DNA of 64,000 bases from Bacillus_BD sp963787345 (GTDB taxonomy: Bacteria > Bacillota > Bacilli > Bacillales > Cytobacillaceae). The stretch is from assembly GCA_963787345.1 (NCBI GenBank), contig CAWBCW010000026.1, forward strand, positions 372,001 through 436,000. The letters are read 5' to 3'. This document shows, in pieces, positions 17,123-25,247 of this stretch. Below the pieces are notes generated by a model that searched no databases, was not told the origin of the DNA, and saw only the letters and a program-made list of their open reading frames with translations. The stretch's first letter is position 1, and the number at the start of each line of letters is the position of its first letter. The translations under genes were made by a program, and so were the position numbers.

Positions 17123-18637
17123 ATGCTAGGTGCACTTATTATTTTAATTCCAGTTCTGATTTTGGCCGCTCTTGGAGGTATTGGTTATTACTTTTGGGTG
17201 CGAATTCGGTATCGAACTGCAAAATCGAATGAAGCGTTAATCATTACGGGACCGAAGCTCGGCGATCCAGAGAAAGAGACGAATATTTTCACAGACCAGG
17301 AAGGCCGTTCGATGAAAATCATTCGTGGAGGAGGGTATCGGTTAAGACGCTTTCAAATCTCGACACCGGTAAATTTGACTTCGTTTCAATTAAAGCTTTC
17401 GACACCAAGAGTGTACACCCTTGGTGGTGTACCAATTGTGGCCGATGCAGTCGCAATGGTTAAAGTTGCCGATACATTAAATGGAATTGCCAACTATGCA
17501 GAGCAATTTTTAGGGAAAAAACAAGATGAAATTGAATTGGAAATTATTGAGGTGCTTGGAAGTAACTTGCGAGCGATCTTATCCAAAATGACTGTTGAAG
17601 ATATCAATAGCAATCGTGAAAAGTTCAATCATGATGTACAAGAAATTGCACAGAAGCAATTAGATTTAATGGGATTTAAAATCACTTCATTAGGGTTGAC
17701 TGATTTACGAGATGCCGATGAAGAAAATGGGTATCTTGAAAACTTAGGGCGGCCACGAATTGCTGAAGTTCGCAAGCTAGCTGAAATAGCAGAAGCTGAT
17801 AGTGAACGAGAAACACGAATTCACCGGGCGAAAATGGAACAAGAGGCGAAGGAAGAAGAATATAAACGTCAAATTTCTGTCGCCGAATCGAAGAAGGAAA
17901 AGGATATTAATGATGCAGCGTTTAAAGAAGAAACGGAACGGGCACGGGCAAAATCAGAACAGTCGTATGAATTGGAAAAAGCAAAATTAGCAAAAGAAGT
18001 TAAAGAAGAAGAATTAATGCTTCAGTTTTTAGAAAGAGAACGGGCGGTTAAGTTAGAGGAAGAGGAAAGCAAGGTGCGGAAGGCGAAAGCTGATGCAGAA
18101 TACTATGAGACGACTCGGAAAGCTGAGGCCCAAGCACGCAAAGCGGAAATAGACGGGGAAGCGAAAGCAAGAATTCGGAGAGAAGAAGGTTCTGCCGATG
18201 CGGAAGTTATTCGTCAACGTGGTAAAGCTGAAGCGGATGTAATCCGTGAAAGTGGGATTGCAGAAGCTGAAGCTCGTAAACTATTAGCAGAAGCGATGGA
18301 AAAACACGGCGATGTCATCATCACAGAGAAATTAATTGAAATGCTGCCGGTATTCGCAGAAAAAATCGCTCAGCCACTTAATAATATTGATTCTGTCAAA
18401 ATTATCGATTCAGGCAATGGCCAAGGTGTGCCATCGTTTGGAAGAAGTATTACGAAAACAATGGTTGATATGCAAGAGCCGCTAAAAGAAATGACCGGCA
18501 TCGATATCGCAGAACTAATCAAATCTTATACAAGAGGGAATTCCACCCAAATTGCGGTGCCAACAACTGAAGTGTTAGGCACTGCTCAAACAATGGAAGT
18601 GAATAAGGAACTAATGGAAAGCGTTGGGAAATTGTAG
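17123..18637 (+). CDS. floT: Flotillin-like membrane scaffold protein
   Basis: 504 residues: one N-terminal membrane segment (about 3-25), a PHB/SPFH domain (about 30-215) and a long Glu/Ala/Lys/Arg-rich coiled coil (about 215-410) with repeated EAKAR-type heptads, ending in a variable region. This matches B. subtilis FloT (YuaG), which organises functional membrane microdomains and influences membrane fluidity, secretion and signalling. The ATG at 17123 follows AGGGGG by 7 nt; the longer frame from 17087 has no ribosome binding site. In B. subtilis an NfeD-like gene (yuaF) precedes floT; no NfeD gene is seen next to it here. Confidence 0.93.
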   Translation: MLGALIILIPVLILAALGGIGYYFWVRIRYRTAKSNEALIITGPKLGDPEKETNIFTDQEGRSMKIIRGGGYRLRRFQISTPVNLTSFQLKLSTPRVYTLGGVPIVADAVAMVKVADTLNGIANYAEQFLGKKQDEIELEIIEVLGSNLRAILSKMTVEDINSNREKFNHDVQEIAQKQLDLMGFKITSLGLTDLRDADEENGYLENLGRPRIAEVRKLAEIAEADSERETRIHRAKMEQEAKEEEYKRQISVAESKKEKDINDAAFKEETERARAKSEQSYELEKAKLAKEVKEEELMLQFLERERAVKLEEEESKVRKAKADAEYYETTRKAEAQARKAEIDGEAKARIRREEGSADAEVIRQRGKAEADVIRESGIAEAEARKLLAEAMEKHGDVIITEKLIEMLPVFAEKIAQPLNNIDSVKIIDSGNGQGVPSFGRSITKTMVDMQEPLKEMTGIDIAELIKSYTRGNSTQIAVPTTEVLGTAQTMEVNKELMESVGKL

Positions 18638-18718
18638 GTTGTATAGGGAAGCTTAATCAATAAATAAATGATCTGATTAAGTATTGGAACTATACCCAAT
18701 TCAAGTCTTTAAGTAATG

Positions 18719-18749
18719 AGCGCTCCTTGATATCGAAGGAGCGCTTTTC
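18719..18749 (+). terminator. Intrinsic terminator of the flotillin gene
   Basis: AGCGCTCCTT and AAGGAGCGCT, a perfect 10-bp stem with a 7-nt loop, followed by TTT-C-T, 80 bp after the flotillin stop. Confidence 0.8.
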
Positions 18750-18867
18750 TCTGCAGAGGGCGGCTGCAGGAATCAATTTATTATATTTTAGGCCTATTTA
18801 TTTTTTGCTTTTTTCAACTCTTGCATAGAAATTATCATTCACCACCACCTTTCTTCAATACGAATTG

Positions 18868-19228
18868 TTAATCACCTGGACCTATGAATTGGCGAACCGA
18901 AGGGGATAGGGCTAGTACTTTTCCTTTGATGTCCTCTAGTTTTATTCGGATTAACTGGGAAATACGTTCGATGCGCTTGGCGGACCCTTCACTCAGGCCT
19001 CTCCATTTTTTTGAACTTCCCTTTCACTTTTTCGCTTAATCTAAACATCGTCATCACTTTGACTCGATGCAAAGCAAGAACCTTTTGGACAGTCTCCACC
19101 GCTTCATTTTCACCTGAAACATGGGATTTTGCAGGAACCTTTCGATGTAGAATCACATAAAACATCGTATCACTACCTTTCCGAAAAGATAGGGTTGTTT
19201 TCCCTGTGTAGAGTAATTCCATATTCAT
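18868..19228 (-). pseudogene. Frameshifted hypothetical gene
   Basis: The frame from ATG 19228 (ribosome binding site AAGGA just upstream) runs 79 codons to a stop near 18989. At a run of seven A residues (minus strand; 19006-19012) a 1-nt slip continues into a second open frame of 45 codons (WRGLSEGSAKRIERISQL... ending FIGPGD) that stops at 18868 and has no start of its own. Removing one A gives a single protein of about 120 residues. No family recognised; basic, probably cytosolic. It is either a homopolymer mutation, a sequencing error or, less likely, programmed slippage. Confidence 0.6.
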
Positions 19229-19413
19229 AGCCTTTTTCCTTGTAAAACAGACTAAGTTTCCCTCGTCATAAAATTACCTAAACCGTTAATCCTCTACGAA
19301 TAAGGTGAGAAATAACGAAATTCTCCTATCGAATTAAACGATTTGCTGCGAAAAACTGCAAGATTTTGAAGATAGGTTTTTAAAAAGATAGAAAAGATAA
19401 TTGGGAGGATTTT

Positions 19414-19596
19414 TGATTCATCAGGCTTAACGGGCAGTAAGACCGCACCTCAAGATTCTGAGTACAATAAAAGAAGATAGGTGGGAGATCAACTGCCCGT
19501 AAAGCTCCGATTGGTGAGATAAATCCATCAGGCTCTGCATGACTAACCATCAGTGGGGGATGGAAGAACCCCCCTACTGATGGAAGTTTCACTTTA
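19414..19596 (+). ncRNA. Putative structured RNA or IS605-type element remnant
   Basis: A gene-free stretch with strong nested structure: a perfect 9-bp stem ACGGGCAGT (19430-19438)/ACTGCCCGT (19492-19500) enclosing a CACCT/AGGTG stem, followed by a hairpin CCATCAGTGGGGG (19547-19559)/CCCCC-T-ACTGATGG (19570-19583). The phrase CATCAGGCT occurs twice (19419 and 19526 region). The layout (multi-stem RNA closing with a long GC-rich hairpin at one end) resembles the guide-RNA ends of IS200/IS605-type elements with the nuclease gene lost, but no transposase or TnpB/IscB frame is present. The identity is inference. Confidence 0.4.
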
Positions 19597-19736
19597 TAGA
19601 AAATAAGCAAGGTGGTTTAAAATGTTCACGAAACTGTCATACTCATCCGTTTTCAGACCGTGTTATCATTAAGGTAAATGAACTTTTGTTATGACTCTAT
19701 TTTATGGTGGAATTTTACAAGTAAGGTAAGTAAAAT

Positions 19737-19750
19737 TGAAAGCGGTTTCA
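19737..19750. promoter_or_regulatory. cre box (CcpA operator)
   Basis: TGAAAGCGGTTTCA matches the consensus TGWAANCGNTNWCA at every position. It lies 35 bp upstream of the gene at 19785 and overlaps the expected transcription start if TAAAAT (19731-19736) is the -10 box, which would mean catabolite repression. Confidence 0.75.
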
Positions 19751-19784
19751 CACTTGATATCATTTTTAATAGGGAGATGTTGGT

Positions 19785-20282
19785 ATGAAAATGAATCCGG
19801 AAGGCATGGAGTTATTTAAGGGACTATGTAAAAGGTTACAGGACATAGATCTTATTGCAGTAGATGTTAAAGACCCGGATGGAAGTGGGAAAGAAGTGGT
19901 TTCATTTTTTTATAACGAGGAGATTCAGCAACGGGTTTCAGATCCATGCATAGAGCTTCCGGTAGCAACGGTACAGTATATCGCTGAAGATCTGCAATTA
20001 TTGAGAAATGAAGTGACGGGAGTATCGCTTAAATTTTATTATTCTCCATTACTTGCAGTTGGATTGGCGCCATTATTGGAGAATTACAAAAGGTATCGTA
20101 CAGAACTACAGGGTTCTCAAGAGTCCTCATTTTATAACTATATTTTTGTTGACCCGTATACTAGGGAACATGTTTATGAATATATTGATGCTCTATTTAT
20201 AAGTTTGTATAAAGAGATGAATTCCATCGGAGATCATCTTCCATTAACTGATGCACAATTACATGAGCTTGTTTTAGTGTAG
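19785..20282 (+). CDS. Hypothetical protein, 165 aa, under a cre box
   Basis: No family recognised. Soluble, slightly acidic, no signal peptide or membrane segment. The middle (about 75-100) has LKFYYSPLLAVGLAPLLENY, and the C-terminus is helical (EYIDALFISLYKEMNS). The ribosome binding site AGGGAGA lies before the ATG at 19785. A perfect cre site 35 bp upstream suggests CcpA control, so the protein may serve carbon-source transition. It ends at a clear intrinsic terminator and is therefore a single-gene unit. Confidence 0.65.
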   Translation: MKMNPEGMELFKGLCKRLQDIDLIAVDVKDPDGSGKEVVSFFYNEEIQQRVSDPCIELPVATVQYIAEDLQLLRNEVTGVSLKFYYSPLLAVGLAPLLENYKRYRTELQGSQESSFYNYIFVDPYTREHVYEYIDALFISLYKEMNSIGDHLPLTDAQLHELVLV

Positions 20283-20321
20283 TTTTGCTGTGCTTAAATA
20301 TCACATGAAATTTTTAAAAGG

Positions 20322-20355
20322 GAGACTGCTTACATATATACAAGCAGTCTCTTTT
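20322..20355 (+). terminator. Intrinsic terminator
   Basis: GAGACTGCTT and AAGCAGTCTC (perfect 10 bp, 10-nt loop) followed by TTTT. Confidence 0.85.
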
Positions 20356-20403
20356 ACTAGTCTGTTAGATATTAGATTACAAGAGGGCTCAACTCCTCAG
20401 TGA

Positions 20404-20871
20404 CTAATTTCGGCTGATTACCTTTTTCATTGCACGCCGTTCACATGAACGAACAGTTGTGACTTTTAATTGTAAGCGATCGGCGATTTCTCTATTGCTT
20501 AGTCCTTCGTAAAACCGCAAACATACCCATTGTTTTTCTTTCTCTGTTAAATGGTAAAAGTGACTTAACAATGTTTCTTTCTCAAGGTAACGGTCTTCAT
20601 AGCCAATTTTCACCCAATCTTCTTCACACATGGCTGTATTCCGATCCTCCTGTCGATTCTCTTTTTTTAAGTGATTTAACATGCGTCCTTTAATAAAACT
20701 GTAAGCATAAGTTGAAAGCTGCCCTTTCGTTTCATCAAATTGCTCACTTGCATTCCATAATGCGATTAGGCCAATTTGATAAAACTCATCGTGGTTTTTG
20801 TAAATATGAAGTGAATGAATAATCGAGTGAATCATGTTTGAGTACTGTGCAGCTAGTTGTTCAAATTCCAT
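20404..20871 (-). CDS. Sigma-70 family RNA polymerase sigma factor, short
   Basis: 155 residues with region 2 (about 5-80: FYQIGLIALWNASEQFDETKG and FSTYAYSFIKGRMLNHLKKE-like core) and region 4 (about 105-150: LTEKEKQWVCLRFYEGLSNREIADRL with the helix-turn-helix TTVRSCERRAMKKV). Region 3 and region 1 are missing, as in small alternative sigma factors. The closest type is the sigma-70-like group found alone in Bacillus genomes, rather than classical ECF. No anti-sigma gene adjoins it: the upstream side is a 560-bp gene-free stretch. Target genes unknown. Confidence 0.85.
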   Translation of the reverse strand: MEFEQLAAQYSNMIHSIIHSLHIYKNHDEFYQIGLIALWNASEQFDETKGQLSTYAYSFIKGRMLNHLKKENRQEDRNTAMCEEDWVKIGYEDRYLEKETLLSHFYHLTEKEKQWVCLRFYEGLSNREIADRLQLKVTTVRSCERRAMKKVISRN

Positions 20872-21356
20872 TGTAATTTCGCCTTCTCAGAACGTGCACC
20901 TGTTCTATGTATTCCCGGGTACTTTTAAGATAACTGGGAAAATCCGGACTGGCGAATGAGGAAAAATGCAGAAACCCTAGCCAATTTTGTGAATTCAGAC
21001 GGGAAATGAATAAATTGCCAAGGGAAATATGCCGTTTTCCTGTGAAATAGTGAAAAAGCAGTAAACTTTTCATTTGAGGAAATAAATGAATGTATATAGT
21101 GGAGGTTAGAAAAGGGAAAGAATTGAAAGAAATAACTAACCTTTTAAATAAATTAGTAATATTACTTTTGCCACTATTTTTACTATTGTTATACTACTAT
21201 CATGCCCTTTGTAATGAACGATAATAGTGAGTGGGTTTAATTTATTTTAAGGGCTATTAATCATTATCGTGTTACAAAATCTAAAAAATATCACACGAAT
21301 TTTCCAAGTATCTTTATCGTAATCAAATAGGAAAGATGAATCCTATATTTATCGAT
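20872..21356. other. Gene-free stretch
   Basis: No frame, RNA signature or repeat could be supported between the sigma factor gene and the promoter of the YqgV-like gene. It presumably holds the sigma factor promoter. Confidence 0.5.
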
Positions 21357-21383
21357 TTGATCAAAGGAATCTCAACTTATGAT
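21357..21383 (+). promoter_or_regulatory. Candidate sigma-A promoter of the YqgV-like gene
   Basis: TTGATC (21357-21362), 15-nt spacer, TATGAT (21378-21383), 51 bp upstream of the start at 21435. The spacer is short, so confidence is limited. Confidence 0.4.
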
Positions 21384-21434
21384 AAACTACATATAAAAAT
21401 ACAGATTGATGATGAAAGGGAACGGTGAATAATT

Positions 21435-21749
21435 ATGGCTATTGTTGATGTTACAGTCATTCCGGTTGGTACAGAATCTCCTAGTGTAAGTCACTATGTA
21501 GCAGATATCCAGAAGGTGTTAAAAAAGTTTGAGGAGCAAGGAGCTATTCGCTATCAATTAACTCCGATGAACACAATTATTGAAGGAGATCTGCCAAAAT
21601 TATTCGAAGTTATCCAAGCGATGCATGAAGTTCCTTTTGAAAAGGGGCTTGCTAGAGTTTGCACAAGCATCCGCATTGATGATCGTCGGGATATCAAGCG
21701 GAAGATGGAAGATAAAGTAGCAAGAGTAGAAGGTCTCTTAAAGGAATAA
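21435..21749 (+). CDS. yqgV: MTH1187/YqgV family thiamine-binding protein
   Basis: 104 residues, the normal length. The family (DUF77) folds as a ferredoxin-like domain that forms tetramers and binds thiamine or related compounds; the physiological role is not settled. Seen: VDVTVIPVGTESPSVSHYVA at the N-terminus (conserved VIPxG-T), YQLTPMNTIIEG in the middle and the RICTSIRIDDRRD-like region (VCTSIRIDDRRD), which is the family signature. GAAAGGGAACGG precedes the ATG. The orphan HPr gene follows after 157 bp. Confidence 0.88.
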   Translation: MAIVDVTVIPVGTESPSVSHYVADIQKVLKKFEEQGAIRYQLTPMNTIIEGDLPKLFEVIQAMHEVPFEKGLARVCTSIRIDDRRDIKRKMEDKVARVEGLLKE

Positions 21750-21906
21750 CACTGTCTGGATCTATCCATTCAATTATAAAAAGGCAAAGGTGTTTCCATA
21801 CGGTTGGTGGGCATATATGGAGGACTAAGGTGGAATAATAACCATTGATTAATTTAAAGCATACCTGTTTGCTAAAAAAATAATGGTTATGAAAGAGGTA
21901 ATTGAA

Positions 21907-22170
21907 TTGGCAGAAAAAACATTTACAATCGTTGATGAAGCAGGAATCCATGCCCACCCGGCAACTCTTTTAGTTAATACTGCAACTAAATTTGGTTCTG
22001 ACATCAGTTTGGAATGTAAGGGAAAATCAGTTAATTTAAAGTCAATCATGGGCGTTATGTCCTTAGGTGTGACGAAAGGCGCTGAAATAAAAGTAACGGC
22101 TGTAGGTGACGATGCTGAAGATGCAATTGGAGCACTTACCTCAACTATGCAAGAAAATAAATTAATCTAA
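21907..22170 (+). CDS. HPr-like phosphocarrier protein with His17 in place of Arg17
   Basis: 87 residues from TTG 21907 (AGAGGT 7 nt upstream), exactly the length of HPr; the longer ATG/GTG frame adds eight residues not found in HPr. It keeps the phosphorylatable H15 (GIHAHPAT) and the regulatory S46 region (LKSIMGVMSLG), but the nearly invariant R17 is His (codon CAC, one transition from CGC). R17 normally stabilises the phosphohistidine and contacts enzyme I. No ptsI or ptsG lies nearby, so it is an orphan HPr. It may be a second, regulatory HPr; Crh, by comparison, has Gln15. Catalytic competence is uncertain. Confidence 0.9.
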   Translation: MAEKTFTIVDEAGIHAHPATLLVNTATKFGSDISLECKGKSVNLKSIMGVMSLGVTKGAEIKVTAVGDDAEDAIGALTSTMQENKLI

Positions 22171-22177
22171 AGTAGGG

Positions 22178-22215
22178 GTGCTAGGCTCCCTTTCTAGAAG
22201 GCTCTTAGCACTTTT
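22178..22215 (+). terminator. Palindromic terminator (GTGCYAGG-type family)
   Basis: GTGCTAGGCTCCCTT and AAGGCTCTTAGCAC pair with one bulge around TCTAG, followed by TTTT, just after the HPr stop. Confidence 0.75.
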
Positions 22216-22287
22216 ACAAAATAAAAAATAGGTATTATGATAGAGGCTGGAACAATCCAGATAAATGAAAAATGTAGGTGATCAAAG

Positions 22288-23283
22288 ATGTTGTTTGTCG
22301 ATAATAAAGGAATAAACAATCCGCAGATTAATTTGGCGATTGAAGAATACATATTAACGCACTTAGATATAAATGAATCTTATTTACTCTTCTATATTAA
22401 CGGCCCTTCAATTATTATCGGCCGTAATCAAAATACGATTGAAGAGATTAATACGGAATATGTTGAGGGGAATAATGTAATTGTTGTACGCCGGATGTCT
22501 GGCGGAGGCGCAGTTTATCATGATTTAGGCAATTTGAATTATAGTTTCATTACGAAAGATGAAGGGAATAGTCTGCAAGATAATTTTAAAAAGTTCACGA
22601 AGCCGGTGATTGACGCATTGCAGAAGTTAGGTGCTAATGCCAATTTAATGGGAAGAAACGATATCGAAATTGATGGGAAGAAAGTATCCGGAACAGCTCA
22701 ATATGCAACAGGCGGCCGTATGTATACGCATGGAACGCTCATGCTTAATTCTAATTTGGATAAGGTTGCAAAAGCGTTAAAGCCAAAAAAAGAAAAAATC
22801 GAATCCAAAGGGGTAAAATCAGTTCGGGCACGGGTTGGGAATATCTCTGATTATATTAGTAAGCCGATGACGGTTGAGGAATTTCGCCAATTTATTTTGA
22901 AAAGCGTATTTGAACAAGAAGGCGGAGAAGTTAAGGAATATGTGTTAACAGACGAAGACTGGGAAAAAATCCATGAGATTTCGAAAAATAAATATCAAAC
23001 TTGGGAATGGAATTACGGAAAGTCTCCTACATTTGATATTCAACACTCACAACGCTTCCCAGCTGGAACGATCGATGTACGTCTAGATGTAGCAAAAGGA
23101 GTCATCAAAAGTGCCAAAATCTACGGTGATTTCTTTGGCTGGGGTGAGGTGGGTGATATCGAAGAGAAACTAATAGGTGTACGTTATGAAAAAGCAGCCC
23201 TCGAAGAAACATTGAAGGACATCGATATCCAACACTATTTCGGAAATATCAAAAAAGACGAGTTTATTCAGTTGATTTATTAA
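22288..23283 (+). CDS. lplJ: Lipoate-protein ligase A
   Basis: 331 residues. It activates free lipoate (or octanoate) as the AMP adduct and transfers it to GcvH or E2 subunits. Seen: the BPL/LPL catalytic segment VVRRMSGGGAVYHDLGNLNYSF-like (RRMSGGGAVYHDLGN), GRNDIEIDGKKVSGTAQY with the catalytic Lys, and the C-terminal accessory domain (about 250-331). Length and order match B. subtilis LplJ. AGGTGATC precedes the ATG. Monocistronic; ends at a terminator. Confidence 0.93.
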   Translation: MLFVDNKGINNPQINLAIEEYILTHLDINESYLLFYINGPSIIIGRNQNTIEEINTEYVEGNNVIVVRRMSGGGAVYHDLGNLNYSFITKDEGNSLQDNFKKFTKPVIDALQKLGANANLMGRNDIEIDGKKVSGTAQYATGGRMYTHGTLMLNSNLDKVAKALKPKKEKIESKGVKSVRARVGNISDYISKPMTVEEFRQFILKSVFEQEGGEVKEYVLTDEDWEKIHEISKNKYQTWEWNYGKSPTFDIQHSQRFPAGTIDVRLDVAKGVIKSAKIYGDFFGWGEVGDIEEKLIGVRYEKAALEETLKDIDIQHYFGNIKKDEFIQLIY

Positions 23284-23289
23284 AAAGAA

Positions 23290-23327
23290 AAACGGTTCTT
23301 ATGCAGCTAACATGGGAACCGTTTTAT
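23290..23327 (+). terminator. Intrinsic terminator of the lipoate ligase gene
   Basis: AAACGGTTC (23290-23298) pairs with GAACCGTTT (23316-23324), followed by a T-rich end. Confidence 0.75.
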
Positions 23328-23426
23328 TATTACTAAATTCCGGATGATTTCAGGCACTAATTTCAGTTTAATCCTGCTAATCTTGTACATAATAAAAAAG
23401 GATTATTTTGAAAGGAGATGAAGCTT

Positions 23427-23591
23427 GTGTCCCATCAAGGAATGCAAAACAAAGACCAAACAAGAGCTCAGATTGAGAAGCAAGATCAAAAGAATGACGT
23501 TGAATTAGGCAACGAATTTGAAATTAGCAATAGAGGTCATCAAAGCCAGAAAAAGAGCGGCCGCCAACTCAACAAAAAACCAAGGGAGTAA
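23427..23591 (+). CDS. Small hydrophilic hypothetical protein, 54 aa
   Basis: GTG start at 23427, 7 nt after a very strong AAAGGAGATG ribosome binding site. The protein (MSHQGMQNKDQTRAQIEKQD...) is almost free of hydrophobic residues, rich in Gln, Lys, Asn and Glu, and without a recognised family. Composition resembles small acid-soluble or other intrinsically disordered spore proteins, but no SASP motif is seen. The TAA stop lies inside the loop of its own terminator, which supports it as a real small gene. Confidence 0.65.
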   Translation: MSHQGMQNKDQTRAQIEKQDQKNDVELGNEFEISNRGHQSQKKSGRQLNKKPRE

Positions 23592-23606
23592 GATCCCTTG
23601 GTTTTA
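23577..23606 (+). terminator. Terminator overlapping the stop codon of the 54-aa gene
   Basis: AAACCAAGGGA (23577-23587) and TCCCTTGGTTT (23594-23604), perfect 11-bp stem, followed by T residues. Confidence 0.8.
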
Positions 23607-23642
23607 ACTTCTTTCAGTAAATGATTTTGTCTCCCGCTTTTC

Positions 23643-25247
23643 TTACATGGAAACAGTAGACTTGTTCTTCATTTCAGTGGAAAATCTTACAAAAAATGTG
23701 GTGCCTTCTGGACTGGTTTCGATATCGATTTTAGCTCGGTGGCGGGCGGCAATGCCGTAGCAGACACCGAGGCCGAGGCCAGTACCATTATCTTTCGTTG
23801 AGAAAAAAGGGGTTCCAAGTTTTTCAAGCGCCTCAGGATCGATGCCAACGCCTTCATCTTCAATAGCGAGGATGACTTCATCCTTTTCTGTATACGTATG
23901 AATCGTTAAGGTTTTTCCTGGTTTCATTGCTTCTAAGCCATTTCGATATAAATTTAGGATAAGTTGTCTAATCTCGTTACGATTTAAAAGGAGGTTAGGA
24001 ATTTTAGACATCTTCATTAGAACCTGTTTATTTTCGTTAAACGCATCCCCCTGCAGCAATGGCATAATATCATTCAAAATTGAATTTAAATTTAATTCTT
24101 GTAAACCAGATGATCGAGTATTGCCCATGGATAGAAATTCGGTGATGATCGAGTTGGCGCGGTCTAGTTCATCAATCATCAAGGTAAAAAATTCACTATA
24201 CTGCATACAATCCTCTTTTGTGCTTAATAGCTGTAAAAAGCCGCGAACGGTCGTCATTGGATTTCGAATCTCATGACTGATACCTGCTGCCATTTGGCCA
24301 ATTAAATCAAGTCCTGACAATCGTTTCATTTCTTGTTCATAATTTTTTGATTCTGTAATATCGCGGAAAAAACAGCAAATTCCATCATCAAATGGGTAGA
24401 CGTGAACAGAGAACCATCTCTCTTTATACAAGGAGGGTGTCTCGAAAACTGTCGGCTTTCTTACCGACATGGCTCGTTGGAATTCTTTGTACCAATCCGA
24501 ATCAACAGCTTCAGGAAAACCATCCCAAATACTTTTCCCCAATAATTCACCAGCCGTCATGTTATCCGGAAAATAAGGATGATTATTCAAATAAATGATT
24601 TTCCATTCTTTGTCCACTGCCAAAAATCCGTCAGAAATACTTTCAACAATCTTCATGATTTTATTATTAGCTGTAGCAACTTCTTTTGTTCGTTCTTCGA
24701 CTTTCTTTTCCAACAAGTCGCGATGCTGTAACAATTCAGCTGTTAATCGATCTTTTTCTGCCTTCAGCTTTTGTTGTACCAATAATGCTTGTTCCAATTC
24801 ACTATTCTTTTCTGCAAAGGCATCTCGTGAATGCTGAAGTTCCACATTTTTAATGGCTAATTCATCCCAAGACCTTTTCAAGGAAATATGGGTTCGTACT
24901 CTTGAAATGAGCTCTTTACGATTAAAAGGTTTGGTAATATAATCAACGGCACCGAGTTCAAAACCCTTGACGATATCCTCCATTTCACTTTTTACCGTTA
25001 AAAAAATGACTGGAATATCTTGATAGCGTGGGTCCGCTTTAATCGTAGCACATACTTCATATCCATCGATATCAGGCATCTCTACATCTAATAAAATAAG
25101 CTCGGGAGAGTTAGCTTCTAAAAATTGATAGACCTCGTGTGCACTTTGGGCAATCCCGAGATCATATCCGCATTCAGCCATAATTGTAGCCAAAACTTGT
25201 ATATTATTTGGATTATCATCAATGATTAATACTAAATTATTTTCCAT
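23643..25247 (-). CDS. Response-regulator/histidine-kinase fusion (REC-PAS-HisKA-HATPase)
   Basis: 534 residues: receiver domain (1-125) with acidic D10/D11, phospho-acceptor D54 (LILLDVEMPDIDG) and K in YITKPF; a coiled coil (125-195); a PAS domain (about 200-310); HisKA with H in GISHEIRNPMTTVRGF; HATPase with N-box (NLYRNGLEA), G1 (DEGVGI) and G2 (GTGLGLGV). No membrane segment and no output DNA-binding domain, so it is a cytosolic kinase whose activity can be set by phosphorylation of its own receiver. Its start overlaps the end of the upstream hybrid kinase by 11 bp, so the two are translationally coupled and likely form one phosphorelay. The final target is not in the window. Confidence 0.9.
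   Translation of the reverse strand: MENNLVLIIDDNPNNIQVLATIMAECGYDLGIAQSAHEVYQFLEANSPELILLDVEMPDIDGYEVCATIKADPRYQDIPVIFLTVKSEMEDIVKGFELGAVDYITKPFNRKELISRVRTHISLKRSWDELAIKNVELQHSRDAFAEKNSELEQALLVQQKLKAEKDRLTAELLQHRDLLEKKVEERTKEVATANNKIMKIVESISDGFLAVDKEWKIIYLNNHPYFPDNMTAGELLGKSIWDGFPEAVDSDWYKEFQRAMSVRKPTVFETPSLYKERWFSVHVYPFDDGICCFFRDITESKNYEQEMKRLSGLDLIGQMAAGISHEIRNPMTTVRGFLQLLSTKEDCMQYSEFFTLMIDELDRANSIITEFLSMGNTRSSGLQELNLNSILNDIMPLLQGDAFNENKQVLMKMSKIPNLLLNRNEIRQLILNLYRNGLEAMKPGKTLTIHTYTEKDEVILAIEDEGVGIDPEALEKLGTPFFSTKDNGTGLGLGVCYGIAARHRAKIDIETSPEGTTFFVRFSTEMKNKSTVSM

Noticed and set aside
18794..18838. 14-codon minus-strand frame MIISMQELKKAKNK with a strong AAAGGTGG
   Set aside because: Very short; may be a leader or relic of the frameshifted gene next to it, no independent evidence.
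19380..19610. 76-codon minus-strand frame over the structured element
   Set aside because: Composition follows the RNA-like palindromes and there is no ribosome binding site.
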